Shown piece after piece: positions 47,948 to 55,924 of a stretch of 64,000 nt of DNA (the first letter of the stretch is position 1; every line of letters begins with the position of its first letter). This stretch comes from Roseovarius sp. (GTDB lineage: Bacteria; Pseudomonadota; Alphaproteobacteria; Rhodobacterales; Rhodobacteraceae): the NCBI GenBank assembly GCA_021775255.1, contig JAJFIA010000001.1, positions 372,001-436,000 of the forward strand, read 5' to 3'. A program made the position numbers and the translations under genes. The notes under the pieces were generated by a model. The model ran no database searches. It was not told the DNA's origin and was given only the letters and a program-made list of their open reading frames with translations.

Positions 47948-48870
47948 AACACGGACCAGCCGGTCATGTCTGACAGCATGGCTGCGGCGCGGGTGCCGGC
48001 ATGAGAATTCCCGTAGTGGTTCAGCCCTGGCGACCAGATCGCAATCGAGGCAACCCCCGGAGCAATCACCAGAATGCCACCCCCCACGCCGCTCTTTCCC
48101 GGCAGCCCGACCTGAAAGGCGAATTCGCCAGACCCATCGTAATGCCCGCAGGTCATCATCAGGGCATTGATCCGGCGGGCATGGGCGCGGGCAATCACTT
48201 TGGGGGCGTTTTCCAACCCGGCAAGTGATCGCCCCGCCATCGCAAGCTGCGTCGTTGTCATTTCGATTGCGCATTGATGAAAATATGTGCCAAGGGTCAG
48301 GTCAGGGTCATTGGTAAGATTGCCATGCGATTGCAAATAATGCGCAAGCGCTCTGTTGCGGGCACCTGTCGCCTTTTCGGACGCGGCCACCTTGCTGTTG
48401 ATATATATCTGATCAGTTTCAGCCATGGCTCTCACCAGCCCGAGGGTTTCTGCAAGTGCTTGCTTTGGCTCTCTGCCCGACAAGAGCGCATCGGTGGTAA
48501 CGATCGCACCGGCATTTACGAATGGGTTACGAGGACGCCCCTGTTCCTTTTCAAGAAGAACAACCGAATCAAAAGCGGTTCCCGACGGCTCCCTTCCCAC
48601 CCGCGTCCAAAGCTGACCCCCGACACGCCCGAGCGTAGCAGCAAGCGAAAAGACCTTCGAAACACTCTGTATGGAGAAAGGTTTGTCCGCCACGCCCGCC
48701 TTCAGGCAATGCCCATCCGCCAGACAGACCGAAATCGCGAATTGGTCCGGTGGAATGGTCGCAAGCTCGGGTATGTACTGCGCCGGTTTACCCCAGTCGT
48801 CCTGTCGGAACACCTCGTCATGAATGGATTGCAGCATGGCCTGAGTGAGAGCCACGCTACTCTCCCACAA
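47944..48870 (-). CDS. glsA: Glutaminase
   Basis: Hydrolyses glutamine to glutamate and ammonia. The 308-residue protein belongs to the beta-lactamase-like serine glutaminases. The SxxK pair is Ser69 and Lys72 in FSIQSVSKVFSLA, and NPFVNAGAIVTTDAL and GKSGVGGGILVIAPG are conserved family segments. It overlaps the upstream gntR gene by 14 bases, so it is the second gene of that operon. In this context it may act on an amide released from the imported compound. Confidence 0.94.
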   Translation of the reverse strand: MWESSVALTQAMLQSIHDEVFRQDDWGKPAQYIPELATIPPDQFAISVCLADGHCLKAGVADKPFSIQSVSKVFSLAATLGRVGGQLWTRVGREPSGTAFDSVVLLEKEQGRPRNPFVNAGAIVTTDALLSGREPKQALAETLGLVRAMAETDQIYINSKVAASEKATGARNRALAHYLQSHGNLTNDPDLTLGTYFHQCAIEMTTTQLAMAGRSLAGLENAPKVIARAHARRINALMMTCGHYDGSGEFAFQVGLPGKSGVGGGILVIAPGVASIAIWSPGLNHYGNSHAGTRAAAMLSDMTGWSVF

Positions 48871-49618
48871 AGCGACGGGCCAGATGCGCCTCCTGCACGC
48901 GCATCAGCTCTTCGGCAACACGCATATGCGATGCCATGATCTCACGGGCATTGTCACTTTCGCCGCGCCGCAGGGCCTCAACAAGCTGTAATTGATGCTG
49001 CCGCCCCTTGCGCCAGAGTTCGATATTGGGCGGATCATAAAGGCCGCGAAACACCGTCAGATCGGTCAGTATACGTGCCATGAACCCAATCACGAACCCC
49101 AGTAACCGATTGTCTGCAAACTCGGACAAACGGGCGTGAAATGACAGCGACGCGATGTGCAGTTCCTTTTCTTCTTCCGCTGATTTGGCCGGCTTTGGAT
49201 GGCGTTCCGCAAGCACCTGCAATTCATCAAGCTGTTCGTTGGTGAGCGACCCTGCAAGGCTGGCCGCAAGCTCTGGTTCCAGCACTTTTCGCATCTGGTA
49301 AATGTCTGCAATCGACAGATCCTTGAAGTAAAAATAATTCGCCAACAAGGATCGGGCACGTTCAGCAGAAACCTCACCAACCATGCTGCCGCCACCCGGC
49401 CCGGTCTTGGTCACGATCAGCCCCTGAGCCTCGAGGATTCGCAAGGCTTCCCTGACGGTGCCCTTGGAAACGGCAAACTGGGCGATCATCTCGCTTTCAT
49501 TGGGCAGCTTGTCGCCCTGCTTCAGGTCACGCTCAACAACCCATTGCTTTATCTGGTCTGCCACCAAGACGGGGCGAGATCTCTTTGGCCTTGGCGAAGT
49601 CGCATTGCTGCCGTCCAT
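48857..49618 (-). CDS. GntR-family (FadR/FCD-type) transcriptional regulator
   Basis: A 253-residue regulator from the ATG at 49618 (MDGSN). The winged helix-turn-helix is at about residues 18-80 (KLPNESEMIAQFAVSKGTVREALRILEAQGLI in sense), and the all-helical FCD effector domain at about 95-235. It is transcribed with glsA and divergent from the amidohydrolase gene. The palindrome TTATCATGATAA, a plausible GntR operator, lies 16 bases before its start, so autoregulation is likely. Confidence 0.92.
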   Translation of the reverse strand: MDGSNATSPRPKRSRPVLVADQIKQWVVERDLKQGDKLPNESEMIAQFAVSKGTVREALRILEAQGLIVTKTGPGGGSMVGEVSAERARSLLANYFYFKDLSIADIYQMRKVLEPELAASLAGSLTNEQLDELQVLAERHPKPAKSAEEEKELHIASLSFHARLSEFADNRLLGFVIGFMARILTDLTVFRGLYDPPNIELWRKGRQHQLQLVEALRRGESDNAREIMASHMRVAEELMRVQEAHLARRFVGE

Positions 49619-49633
49619 TCTGCACCTCAAATT

Positions 49634-49696
49634 CTATCATGATAAAATCATAGACATCTTAGATTTGTATGTGTAGCAAAATATTTATCATGATAA
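49634..49696. promoter_or_regulatory. Pair of GntR operators between gntR and amidohydrolase gene
   Basis: CTATCATGATAA (49634-49645, one mismatch) and TTATCATGATAA (49685-49696; extended to a perfect 16-bp palindrome 49683-49698) are 51 bases apart. The right site ends 14 bases before the amidohydrolase ATG, next to its ribosome-binding site, consistent with repression. Confidence 0.82.
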
Positions 49697-49710
49697 ATTA
49701 GGAGGCCATC

Positions 49711-50928
49711 ATGAATTGGGGACAAGCCGCTCAGGACCGTTTATCCGAAATTGCGCGCCACAGCGCTGATCCGGATGGGGTCACCCGGTTTCCTTTCACA
49801 CCCGAGCATGGCGCGGCACTTGATGTTATCCGATCCTGGATGAGCCTTGCTGGCATGTCATCCCGGATGGACGCCTCAGGCACCCTGATCGGCAGAAAGG
49901 AAGGCCCCATTGGGTCAAAAACCTTTCTTATCGGGTCGCATCAGGATTCCGTACGAAACGGCGGGCGCTATGATGGCATCATGGGCATCGCCCTCGGCTG
50001 CCTTGCCATGCAAAAACTGTCAGATGCCGGAACGGAATTGCCGTTTTCCGTTGAAATACTGGCCTTTGCCGACGAAGAAGGCGTGCGCTTTCCCACTGCC
50101 CTGATGGGGCCAAGGGCCCTGGCCGGGACGTTTGATCCATCAGTTCTGACAATGACCGACAAGGACGGGCAAACACTGGGCGATGCGCTTACTGCTTTTG
50201 GCGGTGACCCCCGGAAAGTATCACAGCTTTCACGCGATCCTTCCGACGTCCTCGGCTACCTGGAAATGCACATTGAACAGGGCCCGGTACTGGAGATAGA
50301 GGATGCGCCTCTTGGAATTGTCACCGGTATCTGCGGTATAGAACGCAACGCTGTCACATTTACCGGCGAGACCGGTCATGCCGGAACCGTTCCCATGCAA
50401 TCGCGGCGGGATGCGTTGGTTGCAGCATCCGGTTTTATCTCTGAAGTCTTCGACGCGGCTCAAGCCGTTCCCGATTTGCGGGCAACCGTGGGCACAATAT
50501 CGCTGCACCCGAACGTGGTGAATGCCGTTCCGGGGCGCGCAGAACTGACACTTGAAATCCGGTCTCTGAGCGATGCCGCGCGCAAGAGCTTTGCAGAAGT
50601 GACCCGCACAATGGGGCAACGCATATCCCAGGATCGAAATGTTGGTTTTTCGTCAGTCAGGACATATGAGCAGCCAGCCGTGCCCTGTGACAAAGATTTG
50701 ACCAAGACACTGGAGCTTGCTGTAACGCGCAGTTGTTCCACCGCGCCGCGCCTCCCCTCCGGTGCGACCCATGACGCATCGGCGATGGCAGACCTTTGTC
50801 CTATATCAATGCTCTTTGTCCGCTGTCGGGACGGTGTCAGTCACAAACCCGAAGAATTTGCATCGGACGCTGACATGGATGCAGCGATACAAGCCGTTGC
50901 AAGTTTTCTGACAAACCTTGATCTGTAG
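49711..50928 (+). CDS. M20-family amidohydrolase/carbamoylase (Zn-dependent)
   Basis: A 405-residue enzyme of the allantoate amidohydrolase / N-carbamoyl-L-amino-acid hydrolase group. Metal and active-site residues are visible: His77 in GSHQDSV, Asp88 in RYDGIMG, Glu122 and Glu123 in FADEEGVRF, His187 in MHIEQGPVLE, His223 in TGHAGTVPM and His354 in ATHDASAM. The ATG is preceded by AGGAGG. It is controlled from a divergent promoter shared with gntR. The group hydrolyses N-carbamoyl or related amide bonds; the exact substrate is unknown. Confidence 0.92.
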   Translation: MNWGQAAQDRLSEIARHSADPDGVTRFPFTPEHGAALDVIRSWMSLAGMSSRMDASGTLIGRKEGPIGSKTFLIGSHQDSVRNGGRYDGIMGIALGCLAMQKLSDAGTELPFSVEILAFADEEGVRFPTALMGPRALAGTFDPSVLTMTDKDGQTLGDALTAFGGDPRKVSQLSRDPSDVLGYLEMHIEQGPVLEIEDAPLGIVTGICGIERNAVTFTGETGHAGTVPMQSRRDALVAASGFISEVFDAAQAVPDLRATVGTISLHPNVVNAVPGRAELTLEIRSLSDAARKSFAEVTRTMGQRISQDRNVGFSSVRTYEQPAVPCDKDLTKTLELAVTRSCSTAPRLPSGATHDASAMADLCPISMLFVRCRDGVSHKPEEFASDADMDAAIQAVASFLTNLDL

Positions 50929-50977
50929 CGCCTGACCAATGGCGGATGCCAGTCGATCAGAGTTCTGCGGTGACCAA

Positions 50978-50999
50978 AGCCTTTTGCGTTTAACCTGAC
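50978..50999 (+). repeat. REP-like element at right edge of island
   Basis: Inverted partner of 41701-41722 (20 of 22 bases). The adjoining CCTGACTCA core also occurs in the palindromic cluster after trpE. It lies 50 bases after the amidohydrolase stop, at the start of a 379-base gene-free stretch (50929-51307). Confidence 0.6.
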
Positions 51000-51012
51000 T
51001 CAGGGAAAATGT

Positions 51013-51044
51013 AAAAAAGCCCACGCCATTTGCAATTTGTGGGC
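51013..51044 (-). terminator. Rho-independent terminator on minus strand
   Basis: Read on the minus strand, GCCCAC / GTGGGC with a 14-base loop is followed by six T. No protein-coding gene ends here on that strand, so it may end a short RNA starting near 51133. Confidence 0.65.
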
Positions 51045-51070
51045 GTTTGCCGACATTTGGATTGTACGTA

Positions 51071-51133
51071 GGTATAGCGGCTTTGGCCGCATCTGTTGTG
51101 TTTGAATGCGGCGCATCGAAAGGTGACTATACC
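51071..51133. other. Structured palindromic element of unknown function
   Basis: Sixty-three bases are bounded by perfect inverted repeats GGTATAG (51071-51077) and CTATACC (51127-51133). Inside is a 7-bp hairpin GCCGCAT (51086-51092) / ATGCGGC (51106-51112). With the terminator at 51013-51044 it could be a minus-strand structured RNA of about 120 bases, or a small mobile-element remnant. No known riboswitch or RNA family was recognised. Confidence 0.4.
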
Positions 51134-51144
51134 GTATAATCCTC

Positions 51145-51196
51145 CCCTTACGGGCGGCCTTAGCGCAACTGTCTGCCCCGCCCCCGAGCCGGGGCC
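51145..51196. repeat. Further copies of dispersed repeats
   Basis: 51145-51160 (CCCTTACGGGCGGCCT) matches the 16-base core of the repeat at 5674-5703 and 11120-11149. 51175-51196 is a GC-rich hairpin (CCCCG / CGGGG arms) nearly identical to 41617-41639. Confidence 0.55.
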
Positions 51197-51307
51197 ATTA
51201 TGCTGGCCGGGGCGCGGGGGCCTCGCATCCCGATCACAATCGCTTTAGCGGCATGGCAGTGGCCGCAATCCTGTGCAAGGATCAGCCATGACCTGAAAGG
51301 AACAAAG

Positions 51308-51892
51308 ATGACTCGTCTGATTATGGCCCTTGTTCTGGTGCTGACACCGCTGGGCGCTTTTGCGCAGGATGAAACACAACCCGAGGCCACCACCCCCGAG
51401 GCCACCGCCCCCGAAACCACCACCCCCGAAGCCTATGAGGCCCCGATGAATCTGGAAACCCTTGAGGCCATCATCATGGCGCTTGATCCCGAAACCCAAA
51501 GCAACGGTTTTGCCTGGCAGATGACCATCGCGGAAACCGTCGTGATCGTGATCACCGATGCCAATGCCGACCGGATGCGCGCCATGGCCTTTATCCGCGA
51601 AGCCGAGGGCATCACCCCTGAGGAAATGGCCCGCATGATGCAGGCCAATTTCGATTCCGCGCTCGATGCCCGCTACGCCATTGCTCAGGGCGGGCTTTGG
51701 GCCGCGTTCATTCATCCGCTTTCGCCACTGGAAAAGGATGAGTTCATCTCGGGGCTTGGTCAGGTGGTAAACCTGACCACAAGCTATGGCACGCTCTATT
51801 CCGGCGGCGCGCTGCAATTTGGCGGCGGCGACAGCGGTGCCATTCAACGCAAGCTGATTGATGATCTGCTGGAAAAGGGTGAAGAAATTTAA
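51308..51892 (+). CDS. Secreted protein of unknown function
   Basis: A 194-residue protein from the ATG at 51308 (AAAGGAAC upstream). It has a signal peptide (residues 1-19, ending AFA), then a short acidic Pro/Thr/Glu repeat (PEATTPEATAPETTTPEA, about residues 24-41), then a globular domain of about 150 residues (QSNGFAWQMTIAETVVIVIT, FDSALDARYAIAQGGLWAAFIHPLSPL). I do not recognise the domain with certainty; a YbjN-like fold is possible. It lies seven bases before a GNAT gene, and the two are probably co-transcribed. Confidence 0.75.
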   Translation: MTRLIMALVLVLTPLGAFAQDETQPEATTPEATAPETTTPEAYEAPMNLETLEAIIMALDPETQSNGFAWQMTIAETVVIVITDANADRMRAMAFIREAEGITPEEMARMMQANFDSALDARYAIAQGGLWAAFIHPLSPLEKDEFISGLGQVVNLTTSYGTLYSGGALQFGGGDSGAIQRKLIDDLLEKGEEI

Positions 51893-51899
51893 GGTTGCC

Positions 51900-52385
51900 A
51901 TGCAATTACATAATTCAATCCGCGCAGCCATGACTGCCGATTTCGGCTTTATTCACAGCATCGCGGCGCGTCCGGAAAATGCGGCCTATATTGAGGATGT
52001 CCCGGATCAGGAACTGGCAGAATACTGCGCTGCACCGGATATGAATTTGATGATCTGGGAAAATAACAGCACGCCTGCCGGATTTGCCCTGTTTTGCGAA
52101 ATTGGCAATCCCTCGGGCCGGGTGGAACTGCGCCGCCTTGGGCTTGCAAAGACAGGGAAAGGAACAGGCCAGGCCTTTATCCGGGCCTTGATTGATCATG
52201 CCTTTGACGAATTGCAGGCCACGCGCCTTTGGCTGGATGTTGTGCAGGATAATCCGCGCGCCCATGCCATCTATCACCGCTCAGGTTTTACCCATGAGGG
52301 GACATTGCGGCAGAACTGGCGTCGCCCGGATGGTGAAGTGGTTGATATGCTGGTTTTTGGCATGCTGCGGGCTGAACGCCCGTAA
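51900..52385 (+). CDS. GNAT-family N-acetyltransferase
   Basis: A 161-residue acetyltransferase from the ATG at 51900. The acetyl-CoA motif region is LGLAKTGKGTGQAFIRALIDHAF (about residues 80-102), followed by LWLDVVQDNPRAHAIYHRSGFTHEG, the usual motif B of RimJ/RimL-like members. The C-terminal GTLRQNWRRPDGEVVDMLVFGML resembles protein-N-terminus or antibiotic-type GNATs. The substrate is unknown. It lies 64 bases before bolA. Confidence 0.85.
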   Translation: MQLHNSIRAAMTADFGFIHSIAARPENAAYIEDVPDQELAEYCAAPDMNLMIWENNSTPAGFALFCEIGNPSGRVELRRLGLAKTGKGTGQAFIRALIDHAFDELQATRLWLDVVQDNPRAHAIYHRSGFTHEGTLRQNWRRPDGEVVDMLVFGMLRAERP

Positions 52386-52449
52386 CAGCCCCCTTGCGCC
52401 CCGCTCCTGCCACGATTAGATACAAAAAACGCTCTTAAAGGACATGCCA

Positions 52450-52686
52450 ATGGCCATTCTCGCATCCGAAATCGAAGCCTTGATTCGCGAAACATTCCCC
52501 GATGCGCTGATCATTGTTGAAGGTGATGACGGCGCGCATTTTTCCGCCGAGGTGATTGATGAAAGCTTTCGCGGCCAGAACCGGGTGCAGCAGCAGCGCG
52601 CCGTCTATGCCGCGCTCAAAGGCAAGATGGACGGGCCAGCCAGCCCTCTGCACGCGCTGGCGCTGACCACCAAGGCACCGGATTAA
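52450..52686 (+). CDS. bolA: BolA-family protein
   Basis: A 78-residue protein from the ATG at 52450 (AAAGGA nine bases upstream; an ATG six bases earlier is too close to that site). It has the BolA fold with FRGQNRVQQQRAVYAALKGKM and the conserved C-terminal HALALTTKAP containing the His used for iron-sulfur cluster sharing with monothiol glutaredoxins. grxD follows one small gene later, the classical pairing. Confidence 0.92.
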   Translation: MAILASEIEALIRETFPDALIIVEGDDGAHFSAEVIDESFRGQNRVQQQRAVYAALKGKMDGPASPLHALALTTKAPD

Positions 52687-52690
52687 TCTG

Positions 52691-52951
52691 ATGGGTGGGT
52701 TTCTGTCATACTTGTTGTGGGGCATTGCAGCCGTCGTGCTGGTTATCCTGCTGGCCCGCAGCCGGGCAAAAACGGAAAACAAATCCCCCCGCGGAACCGA
52801 GCCGGGCCAGGGCGACCAGTTGATTGATACCACCTATGGCATGGGTGGGCCCGGAGGGGGCCATGGCGGCGCGATCCGGGTTACCCGTGACCCACAGGAA
52901 TATGCAAAGGCCTTTGTGCCACATCATGCAAAAAAGAAAGAAAAGAAATGA
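52691..52951 (+). CDS. Small single-pass membrane protein
   Basis: Eighty-six residues with one N-terminal membrane helix ([18 protein letters not shown], residues 5-22), a polar linker with a Gly/His-rich patch ([11 protein letters not shown]), and a Lys-rich tail (HHAKKKEKK). Function unknown. It lies four bases after bolA and overlaps grxD by four bases, so it is translated with the BolA-Grx4 pair; a link to iron-sulfur handling is inference from that position. Confidence 0.8.
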   Translation: MGGFLSYLLWGIAAVVLVILLARSRAKTENKSPRGTEPGQGDQLIDTTYGMGGPGGGHGGAIRVTRDPQEYAKAFVPHHAKKKEKK

Positions 52952-53310
52952 CAGATGCAAAAAGCAAAATCAGCGAAACCGTCAAAAGCAATGACGTTGT
53001 CCTGTTCATGAAGGGCACCAGGGACATGCCGCAATGCGGGTTTTCATCCCGTGTTGCGGGTGTGCTGAATTTCATGGGGGTTGAGTATTCCGATGTGAAT
53101 GTGCTGGCCGATGAAGACATCCGCCAGGGCATCAAGGATTATTCCGACTGGCCCACCATCCCGCAGCTTTATGTCAAAGGCGAATTTGTCGGCGGTTGTG
53201 ACATCATCACCGAGATGACCCTCTCGGGCGAGCTTGATACATTGTTTGAACAAAACGAGGTATCTTATGACAAAGCCGCCGCCGATAAGATCCGCGAAGC
53301 CAACGCCTGA
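52948..53310 (+). CDS. grxD: Monothiol glutaredoxin (Grx4/GrxD)
   Basis: A 120-residue class II glutaredoxin with the CGFS active site at Cys30 ([15 protein letters not shown]), the TIPQLYV cis-Pro loop and GGCDIITEM glutathione-binding segment. It carries or transfers 2Fe-2S clusters together with BolA. Last gene of the bolA cluster. The 181 bases after it, up to the convergent aminotransferase, contain a dispersed 23-bp repeat and no gene. Confidence 0.95.
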   Translation: MTDAKSKISETVKSNDVVLFMKGTRDMPQCGFSSRVAGVLNFMGVEYSDVNVLADEDIRQGIKDYSDWPTIPQLYVKGEFVGGCDIITEMTLSGELDTLFEQNEVSYDKAAADKIREANA

Positions 53311-53458
53311 GGCAAAACGCTGTTAATCGGAGTGCGCTGATCGCGCACGCAGGGTATCTCGTCATCAGCCTTTGGCTGCTTCCTCGGGCCGCACTTGGCT
53401 AATGTTGCGTGCCCCATGTGGGTTTGAGCCTGTGGCCCATGAAGCACTGCCTCCGGCG

Positions 53459-53481
53459 GGAGTACTTGGGGAAAAATGAAA
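53459..53481 (+). repeat. Dispersed 23-bp repeat, copy 2
   Basis: Matches the minus strand of 17085-17107 at 21 of 23 bases. It lies between convergent grxD and the class V aminotransferase. Confidence 0.6.
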
Positions 53482-53491
53482 TTGTGGAATA

Positions 53492-54691
53492 TCAGATCAG
53501 CCGAAAGAGCTGCCTCACACAGGCTTTGATCTCATCTTCTGAGTTGTAATAATGCGGAGCCATGCGCACCACAGTTGGCAGGTTGCGACGTTCGGCGTCA
53601 ATCCGTGTGCTCGCGGGGGTTGAGGTGCCAAGAACAAACCCGGCTGCGGCCATTTTCTGCACGATTTCATCCGCCTCAACCGTATCGGCCGAGAAACTGA
53701 TAATACCGCATTGATCGGTGCCAATGTCGTGCAGCCTGATCTTGTGGTTTTCCGACAAAAGCCCCCGGCATTGTGCTGCCAAGGCTTTGACCCGTGCCTC
53801 AATCGCGCCGATTCCGATGGCATCGGCATAGTCAAATGCCGCCCCCAGCCCCGCGCGCAGGGCATAGGCATTTTCCCAGGTTTCAAAACGGCGCGCATCG
53901 CGGCGCAGCGCATAGCGATCTGTGGCCACCCAGGGCGCGCTGAAAAGATCAATCATCAGCGGCTCAAATGCATCCAGCCAGGCCTCGCGCACATATAAAA
54001 ATCCGGTGCCGCGCGGCCCGCGCATGAATTTACGCCCCGTGGCCGACAGAAAATCACAACCCAGTTCCGTCACGTCAATGCGCATCTGCCCCAAGGCCTG
54101 ACAGGCATCCAGCAGATAGGGCACAGCATGTTTGCGCGCGATCCTGCCGACCTCAGCCGCCGGATTGACCAGCCCGCCATTGGTCGGCACCCAAGTGAGG
54201 GCGATCAGGCCAACATCCTCCCCCATCCGCGCCTCAAGAGAGGCCACATCCAGCGCACCGGAAGCATCCGAAGGCACCACATCAATCCTGAGATCATCCC
54301 TTTTGGCACGCTGCAAAAACGCCACGTAATTAGCGGCATATTCCGCCTCACAGGTCACGATGCGCGCCCCCGGTTTCAGGGGCAGCGCGTAAAATATATT
54401 GCACCACGCATGGGTGGCATCCTCCATCAGGGCAATCTCATGCCGCTTTGCGCCGATATGGCGGGCAACGCTGTTGTAAACCTGCCCAAGCGGGCCCGCC
54501 TGCTGATCTGCCGCCTCATAGCCGCCGATCTCGGCCTCAAGATGAATGTGCTTCACCACCGCATCAACCACGCATTGCGGCATCAAAGCAGCCCCCGACG
54601 CCATCAGATGCACGCCGTTTTTCAGGCCCGGCGTCTCGGCGCGTATGCGCTTTAGATCAATTTCAGATGCCATTGCCAAACCACGTTTCAT
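53492..54691 (-). CDS. Class V aminotransferase (cysteine desulfurase-like fold)
   Basis: A 399-residue PLP enzyme of the NifS/CsdB-like superfamily from the ATG at 54691 (GGAAGAGG upstream); 54673 and 54730 are alternative starts. The PLP lysine is in SATGRKFMRGPRGTGFLY, the cofactor-ring region in YLLDACQALGQMRIDV, and the N-terminal glycine loop in HLMASGAALMP. The GRKFMRGPRGTGFL form resembles isopenicillin-N-epimerase-like or ergothioneine C-S lyase-like members. No clear catalytic Cys loop of a cysteine desulfurase was found. Substrate unknown. Confidence 0.85.
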   Translation of the reverse strand: MKRGLAMASEIDLKRIRAETPGLKNGVHLMASGAALMPQCVVDAVVKHIHLEAEIGGYEAADQQAGPLGQVYNSVARHIGAKRHEIALMEDATHAWCNIFYALPLKPGARIVTCEAEYAANYVAFLQRAKRDDLRIDVVPSDASGALDVASLEARMGEDVGLIALTWVPTNGGLVNPAAEVGRIARKHAVPYLLDACQALGQMRIDVTELGCDFLSATGRKFMRGPRGTGFLYVREAWLDAFEPLMIDLFSAPWVATDRYALRRDARRFETWENAYALRAGLGAAFDYADAIGIGAIEARVKALAAQCRGLLSENHKIRLHDIGTDQCGIISFSADTVEADEIVQKMAAAGFVLGTSTPASTRIDAERRNLPTVVRMAPHYYNSEDEIKACVRQLFRLI

Positions 54692-54798
54692 CCTCTTCCA
54701 TTCAAGGGTTAAACCGGCCTTATCAGGCATTCCAGCCTGAAGTGACGAATGTTGAAGCTTTTATTGAGGGCAATACCTGAACGCGCTATTGAGAAATT

Positions 54799-55830
54799 TC
54801 ACATAACTGCCTCAAAAACATATCCCGCCACCAGCGACCCAACCACCGCCAGCGCCAGATAAAGCAAAAACGGCAGCAGGCGCAGCACCGGAAAAATCGC
54901 CATCGCCCCCCAGATGCTGACAACCCCGCCCGACACCAAAAATGCCAGCGCCGCGCCGTCTGACATGCCGTGATCCATCAGCGCCCGGGTCAGTGGCAAT
55001 GCCGCATAGCCATCCACATAGGCAGGTGCGCCCACCAGAACCGCCAGCGGAATTGCCCATATTCTATCCCTTCCTACATAGGCTGACAGGGTTTGAGGTT
55101 CCAAAACGGCATTCAGCGCATATTCCGCCGCAAATGCAGGGATCAGACAAATCAGGATAAGCCGTGTTGTCGCCAGTATCTGCCGCATGAACAGCGCCCG
55201 GCGTGCCGCACTGGCCCACACCATGGCGCGAAATTCCAACGCCTCACAACCGCATCCTCCCCGTTTGCTGCGCAACCCGCCGACAATGCGGTTTTGTCGC
55301 AACGGCTTTTGCGCCCAGGTTGCCCCGTGAAATCCCGCCGTTACCGTGCCACCCAAAATACCCAACCCAAACGCCGCCAGTGTCTTTCCCAATGCAAAGC
55401 TCACCCCCAAAGTTGCCGCCGTGGTGGCCAGCATCCCCGGATCCGTCACCGGCGACGACAACCAGAACGCCATCACCGGTGCCAGCGGCACCCCCGCCGC
55501 CAGCAGCCCCACCATCAGCGGCAGCACCGTCACACCACAAACCGGTGTGACCGCGCCGATTGCCGAGGCCGCCAGCACCGCCCGCAACATGCGGCCCTCG
55601 AACGCTTTGGCAATATGGCCATCCGCCCCGCTGGCAATGATCCAGGCTGCAAGCGCGATGCCCGGTATCACCAGCGGCAGGATAGAGATCAAGGATTGCA
55701 CCACGAACCGGCCCATGCCCCAGAAAGCCACCGGCCAGAGCGCCACTGAAATACCCATCGAAAGCACGGCAATGATTAGCAACACCCGCCTTGTGTTAAA
55801 CCTGCCTGAGTGAACTATCCGCTCGGTCAT
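54799..55830 (-). CDS. DUF318/ArsP-type permease
   Basis: A 343-residue membrane protein from the ATG at 55830 (GAAAGGGCAGG upstream) with about eight to ten helices in two related halves. The first half has GAVTPVCGVTVLPLMVGLLAAGVPLAPVMAFWLSSPVTDP (residues about 90-130, condensed), the second has VLVGAPAYVDGYAALPLTRALMDHGMS. A cytoplasmic loop carries GGCGCEALE, a cysteine cluster that might bind a metal or metalloid. Family members are linked to organoarsenical or metal efflux; the substrate here is unknown. Divergent from a LysR gene. Confidence 0.82.
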   Translation of the reverse strand: MTERIVHSGRFNTRRVLLIIAVLSMGISVALWPVAFWGMGRFVVQSLISILPLVIPGIALAAWIIASGADGHIAKAFEGRMLRAVLAASAIGAVTPVCGVTVLPLMVGLLAAGVPLAPVMAFWLSSPVTDPGMLATTAATLGVSFALGKTLAAFGLGILGGTVTAGFHGATWAQKPLRQNRIVGGLRSKRGGCGCEALEFRAMVWASAARRALFMRQILATTRLILICLIPAFAAEYALNAVLEPQTLSAYVGRDRIWAIPLAVLVGAPAYVDGYAALPLTRALMDHGMSDGAALAFLVSGGVVSIWGAMAIFPVLRLLPFLLYLALAVVGSLVAGYVFEAVM

Positions 55831-55924
55831 GGCCTGCCCTTTCTCAATTCTGGCTTGCCCGATATGCATCCTCATGAGATAAAAGAAAAACGAATATTTC
55901 TTACATCTGATATTGAGTTTTCTT

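Noticed and set aside
51000-51116. 38-codon minus-strand frame (starts MRRIQTQQ)
   Set aside because: Its bases coincide with the hairpins and terminator of the structured element, and no ribosome-binding site or homology is apparent.
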